This document shows positions 62,535 to 64,000 of a stretch of 64,000 nucleotides of DNA, piece by piece (the stretch's first letter is position 1; each line of letters begins with the position of its first letter). Location of the stretch: positions 1 through 64,000 of the forward strand of contig JAZKDW010000028.1 of NCBI GenBank assembly GCA_040387375.1. Reading direction: 5' to 3'. Made by a program: the position numbers and the translations under genes. The notes beneath the pieces were generated by a model that was not told the DNA's origin, ran no database searches, and was given only the letters and a program-made list of their open reading frames with translations. Source of the DNA: JAZKDW01 sp040387375. Lineage in GTDB: Bacteria > Pseudomonadota > Gammaproteobacteria > Burkholderiales > Burkholderiaceae_D.

Positions 62535-62735
62535 ATGAGTGAAGTAAAACATAATACAGACGCGGTGCTGCTGGGTGCGGATGAACTGCCAGCTTACTGT
62601 CCGCATGCGGCGATGCCGATCTGGTCGTCGCATCCTCGCGTGTTCCTCGACATGTCCGCCCACGGCGAAGCAAAATGTCCGTATTGCGGGACAGTGTACC
62701 GGCTCAAGCCGGGTACGGTCTTGAAAGGACATTGA
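62535..62735 (+). CDS. CHCC-type zinc-finger domain protein
   Basis: 66 residues. Cys and His spaced as LPAYCPH, HPRVFLDM and KCPYCGTVYRL give the zf-CHCC pattern, also found in the mitochondrial complex I subunit NDUFS6. In Burkholderiales such proteins commonly follow ilvE. Its biochemical role in bacteria is not established. The ligase-like gene follows within 6 bp. Confidence 0.88.
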   Translation: MSEVKHNTDAVLLGADELPAYCPHAAMPIWSSHPRVFLDMSAHGEAKCPYCGTVYRLKPGTVLKGH

Positions 62736-62741
62736 TTGAAC

Positions 62742-63995
62742 ATGCTGTCGCATGTTGCGACGGCTCGCGACAAGGGTCTCGAAGTCGGGCGCTGGGCAGT
62801 CTTGATGTGCCTGTTTTCGGTACCGATCAACAAGCCCGCCACCAATATCTCCATCGTCCTCGCGCTGGTGTGTGCGGTGTTGGGTGGACGAGCACTGGAA
62901 CGTTTCCGGAACGCGATCCGTCAGCCGGTAGTGATCGGCGCCCTTTTGTGGTTTCTGGCGCTGTTTTTCAGCGCCTTGATCGTGTCTCCCGGCGCCGAAG
63001 GCCTCGCAGCGCTGGGGCCCTACAAGGCATTGCTCTATCCGCTGATCGTGGCGATGCTTCTCGATACACGTCAATGGCGGGACCGCGCCTTGTTCAGTTT
63101 TGGCTTGTCGGTCACGCTGATTCTCCTGACATCGTGGGCACAGTTCCTGATCGCCATTCCAGGCGGCGATTTTGCGCGCACAACCACGGTCGACAGCTTC
63201 ACGGTGTTCAAGAATTATACGCAGCAGGGCCTCGCTTTCCTGGTGCTGGCAGCGCTGGCCGCCTGCTTTGCCAACGTCGAGCAGGATGGCAAACGCAAGC
63301 GCATTCTGTGGTTCGTGGCGGGTGCTGCTTTCATCAACGTCATCTACCTTTTGCAGAGCCGTACCGCCTATCTGATCGCAGCACCGCTTCTGCTTTATTG
63401 GGGCTGGCGCCTGTTGTCCCGCCAGCGCAGCCGCTGGCGCGGCGCCGTGATTGCCCTTCTGCTGTTGGCCGTGGTCGGCACCGCTGCCATGTTGACGCCG
63501 CGGTTTCAGCAGCGCATTGTTCAGGCCAAGGAAGACGTGTCGCTTTATTCAACGCAGAATGCGCCGACATCGATGGGCGTGCGGCTCGAATTATGGAAAC
63601 GCACCTTGCCGATGATTGCATCGGCGCCGCTGTTTGGCCATGGCCTCGGCCAGTGGAAAGAGGAATTCCTGAAGCAGGTCAAGGAGCCCGGCTATAACCC
63701 CGGGTTCCTGATGGGCCATCCGCACCAGGAGGCCTTGCAGATCCTCGCCGAACAGGGGGTGGTCGGCTTTGCCCTGTTCGTGCTGGCATTGGTGATGCTG
63801 GCGATGACCATCCGCCGGCTCGAGCCGCCGTACCGGGATTTCTATTCCTGCCTGTTGCTGATCTATGTGACCGCTGGCCTGGCGAACTGCATCCTGGCCG
63901 ATTTTTCGCATCGCCATATTTTCCTGATGCTGCTGGCCTGCATTCCCGTGGCGCCGGCGATGGCGCGCGCGCGTGCGCTTGGCGTGCCGGCATGA
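62742..63995 (+). CDS. O-antigen ligase family membrane protein
   Basis: 417 residues, about 10-12 hydrophobic helices with a large periplasmic loop (about 225-345: TTTVDSFTVFKNYTQQG, LQSRTAYL, MGVRLELWKRTLPMIASAPLFGHGLGQWK, GHPHQEALQILAEQG). The segment with R-x-x-x-W and the H-x-H-x-E residues is the Wzy/WaaL C-like signature. Such proteins ligate O-antigen to lipid A-core or polymerise polysaccharide. ATG 62742 chosen over TTG 62736. Its stop overlaps the next ATG as ATGA. Confidence 0.87.
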   Translation: MLSHVATARDKGLEVGRWAVLMCLFSVPINKPATNISIVLALVCAVLGGRALERFRNAIRQPVVIGALLWFLALFFSALIVSPGAEGLAALGPYKALLYPLIVAMLLDTRQWRDRALFSFGLSVTLILLTSWAQFLIAIPGGDFARTTTVDSFTVFKNYTQQGLAFLVLAALAACFANVEQDGKRKRILWFVAGAAFINVIYLLQSRTAYLIAAPLLLYWGWRLLSRQRSRWRGAVIALLLLAVVGTAAMLTPRFQQRIVQAKEDVSLYSTQNAPTSMGVRLELWKRTLPMIASAPLFGHGLGQWKEEFLKQVKEPGYNPGFLMGHPHQEALQILAEQGVVGFALFVLALVMLAMTIRRLEPPYRDFYSCLLLIYVTAGLANCILADFSHRHIFLMLLACIPVAPAMARARALGVPA

Positions 63996-64000
63996 CATTG
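63992..64000 (+). CDS. Start of a following gene, cut by the window end
   Basis: ATG ACA TTG begins at 63992, overlapping the ligase-like stop as ATGA, the same coupling seen elsewhere in the window. Only three codons are available, so no product can be named; a glycosyltransferase would be typical next to an O-antigen ligase. Confidence 0.35.

Overview
The window looks like a chromosomal segment of a betaproteobacterium, most likely order Burkholderiales and plausibly family Oxalobacteraceae. The support is indirect: a GC-rich chromosome-like gene mix, Bug/TTT-type solute receptors, a PEP-CTERM protein, Burkholderiales-style operons (pgk-pyk-fba-purE-purC-sua5, hemerythrin-pdxH, the xdh cluster), and an rpfF/rpfC diffusible-signal-factor (DSF) locus. 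No rRNA, tRNA, CRISPR array, prophage or intact insertion sequence was seen. Coding density is high and most genes have clear family assignments.

Layout. 1-1.8 kb: a terminator whose loop carries a 47-bp palindrome built from two IS3-like ends, a PEP-CTERM exoprotein, and poorly conserved or decayed sequence. 1.8-8.1 kb: a six-gene minus-strand catabolic operon (TauD-type dioxygenase, RraA-like aldolase, SDR, fumarylacetoacetase-family enzyme, Bug receptor, 2-hydroxyacid dehydrogenase) with a divergent IclR regulator and an 11+11 bp operator-like inverted repeat. 8.1-17.9 kb: LysR regulator, small MscS-type channel, hybrid histidine kinase, a DEAD-box helicase with two tandem DbpA-like RNA-binding domains, and an SNF2 helicase. 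17.9-30.9 kb: a nitrogen-heterocycle island with an NMT1-type ABC transporter (its ATPase gene is apparently frameshifted), an N-carbamoyl-amino-acid-type amidohydrolase, a dihydroorotate-dehydrogenase-like pair, xdhABC and a TrzN/guanine-deaminase-like amidohydrolase.

31-38.6 kb is the most interesting region: a DSF signalling locus. It holds rpfF (signal synthase), a canonical hybrid rpfC, a FixL/FixJ-like two-component pair, and a second RpfC-like protein with no kinase core but with a degenerate receiver and an HPt domain. All three membrane proteins appear to share the RpfC-type multi-helix sensor domain, so one sensor module is joined to three different outputs around one signal synthase. 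The rpfF/kinase-less-RpfC intergenic region carries three spaced direct repeats, and a terminator-like hairpin lies in the rpfC leader.

38.6-64 kb is mostly housekeeping: oxidoreductases, a receiver-GGDEF protein, gspB/exeA-type secretion-assembly genes, a lipoprotein phosphoesterase, guaC, thpR, tcdA, an MFS permease, hemerythrin-pdxH, cfa, msrA, a truncated AMP-binding protein, a flavin reductase, sua5 (apparently CTG-initiated), purC, purE, fba, pyk, pgk, ilvE, a CHCC zinc-finger protein and an O-antigen-ligase-like membrane protein. Two copies of a 164-176 bp inverted-terminus repeat lie in opposite orientation near 47.7 and 58.5 kb, and a separate 161-bp element lies at 41.0 kb.
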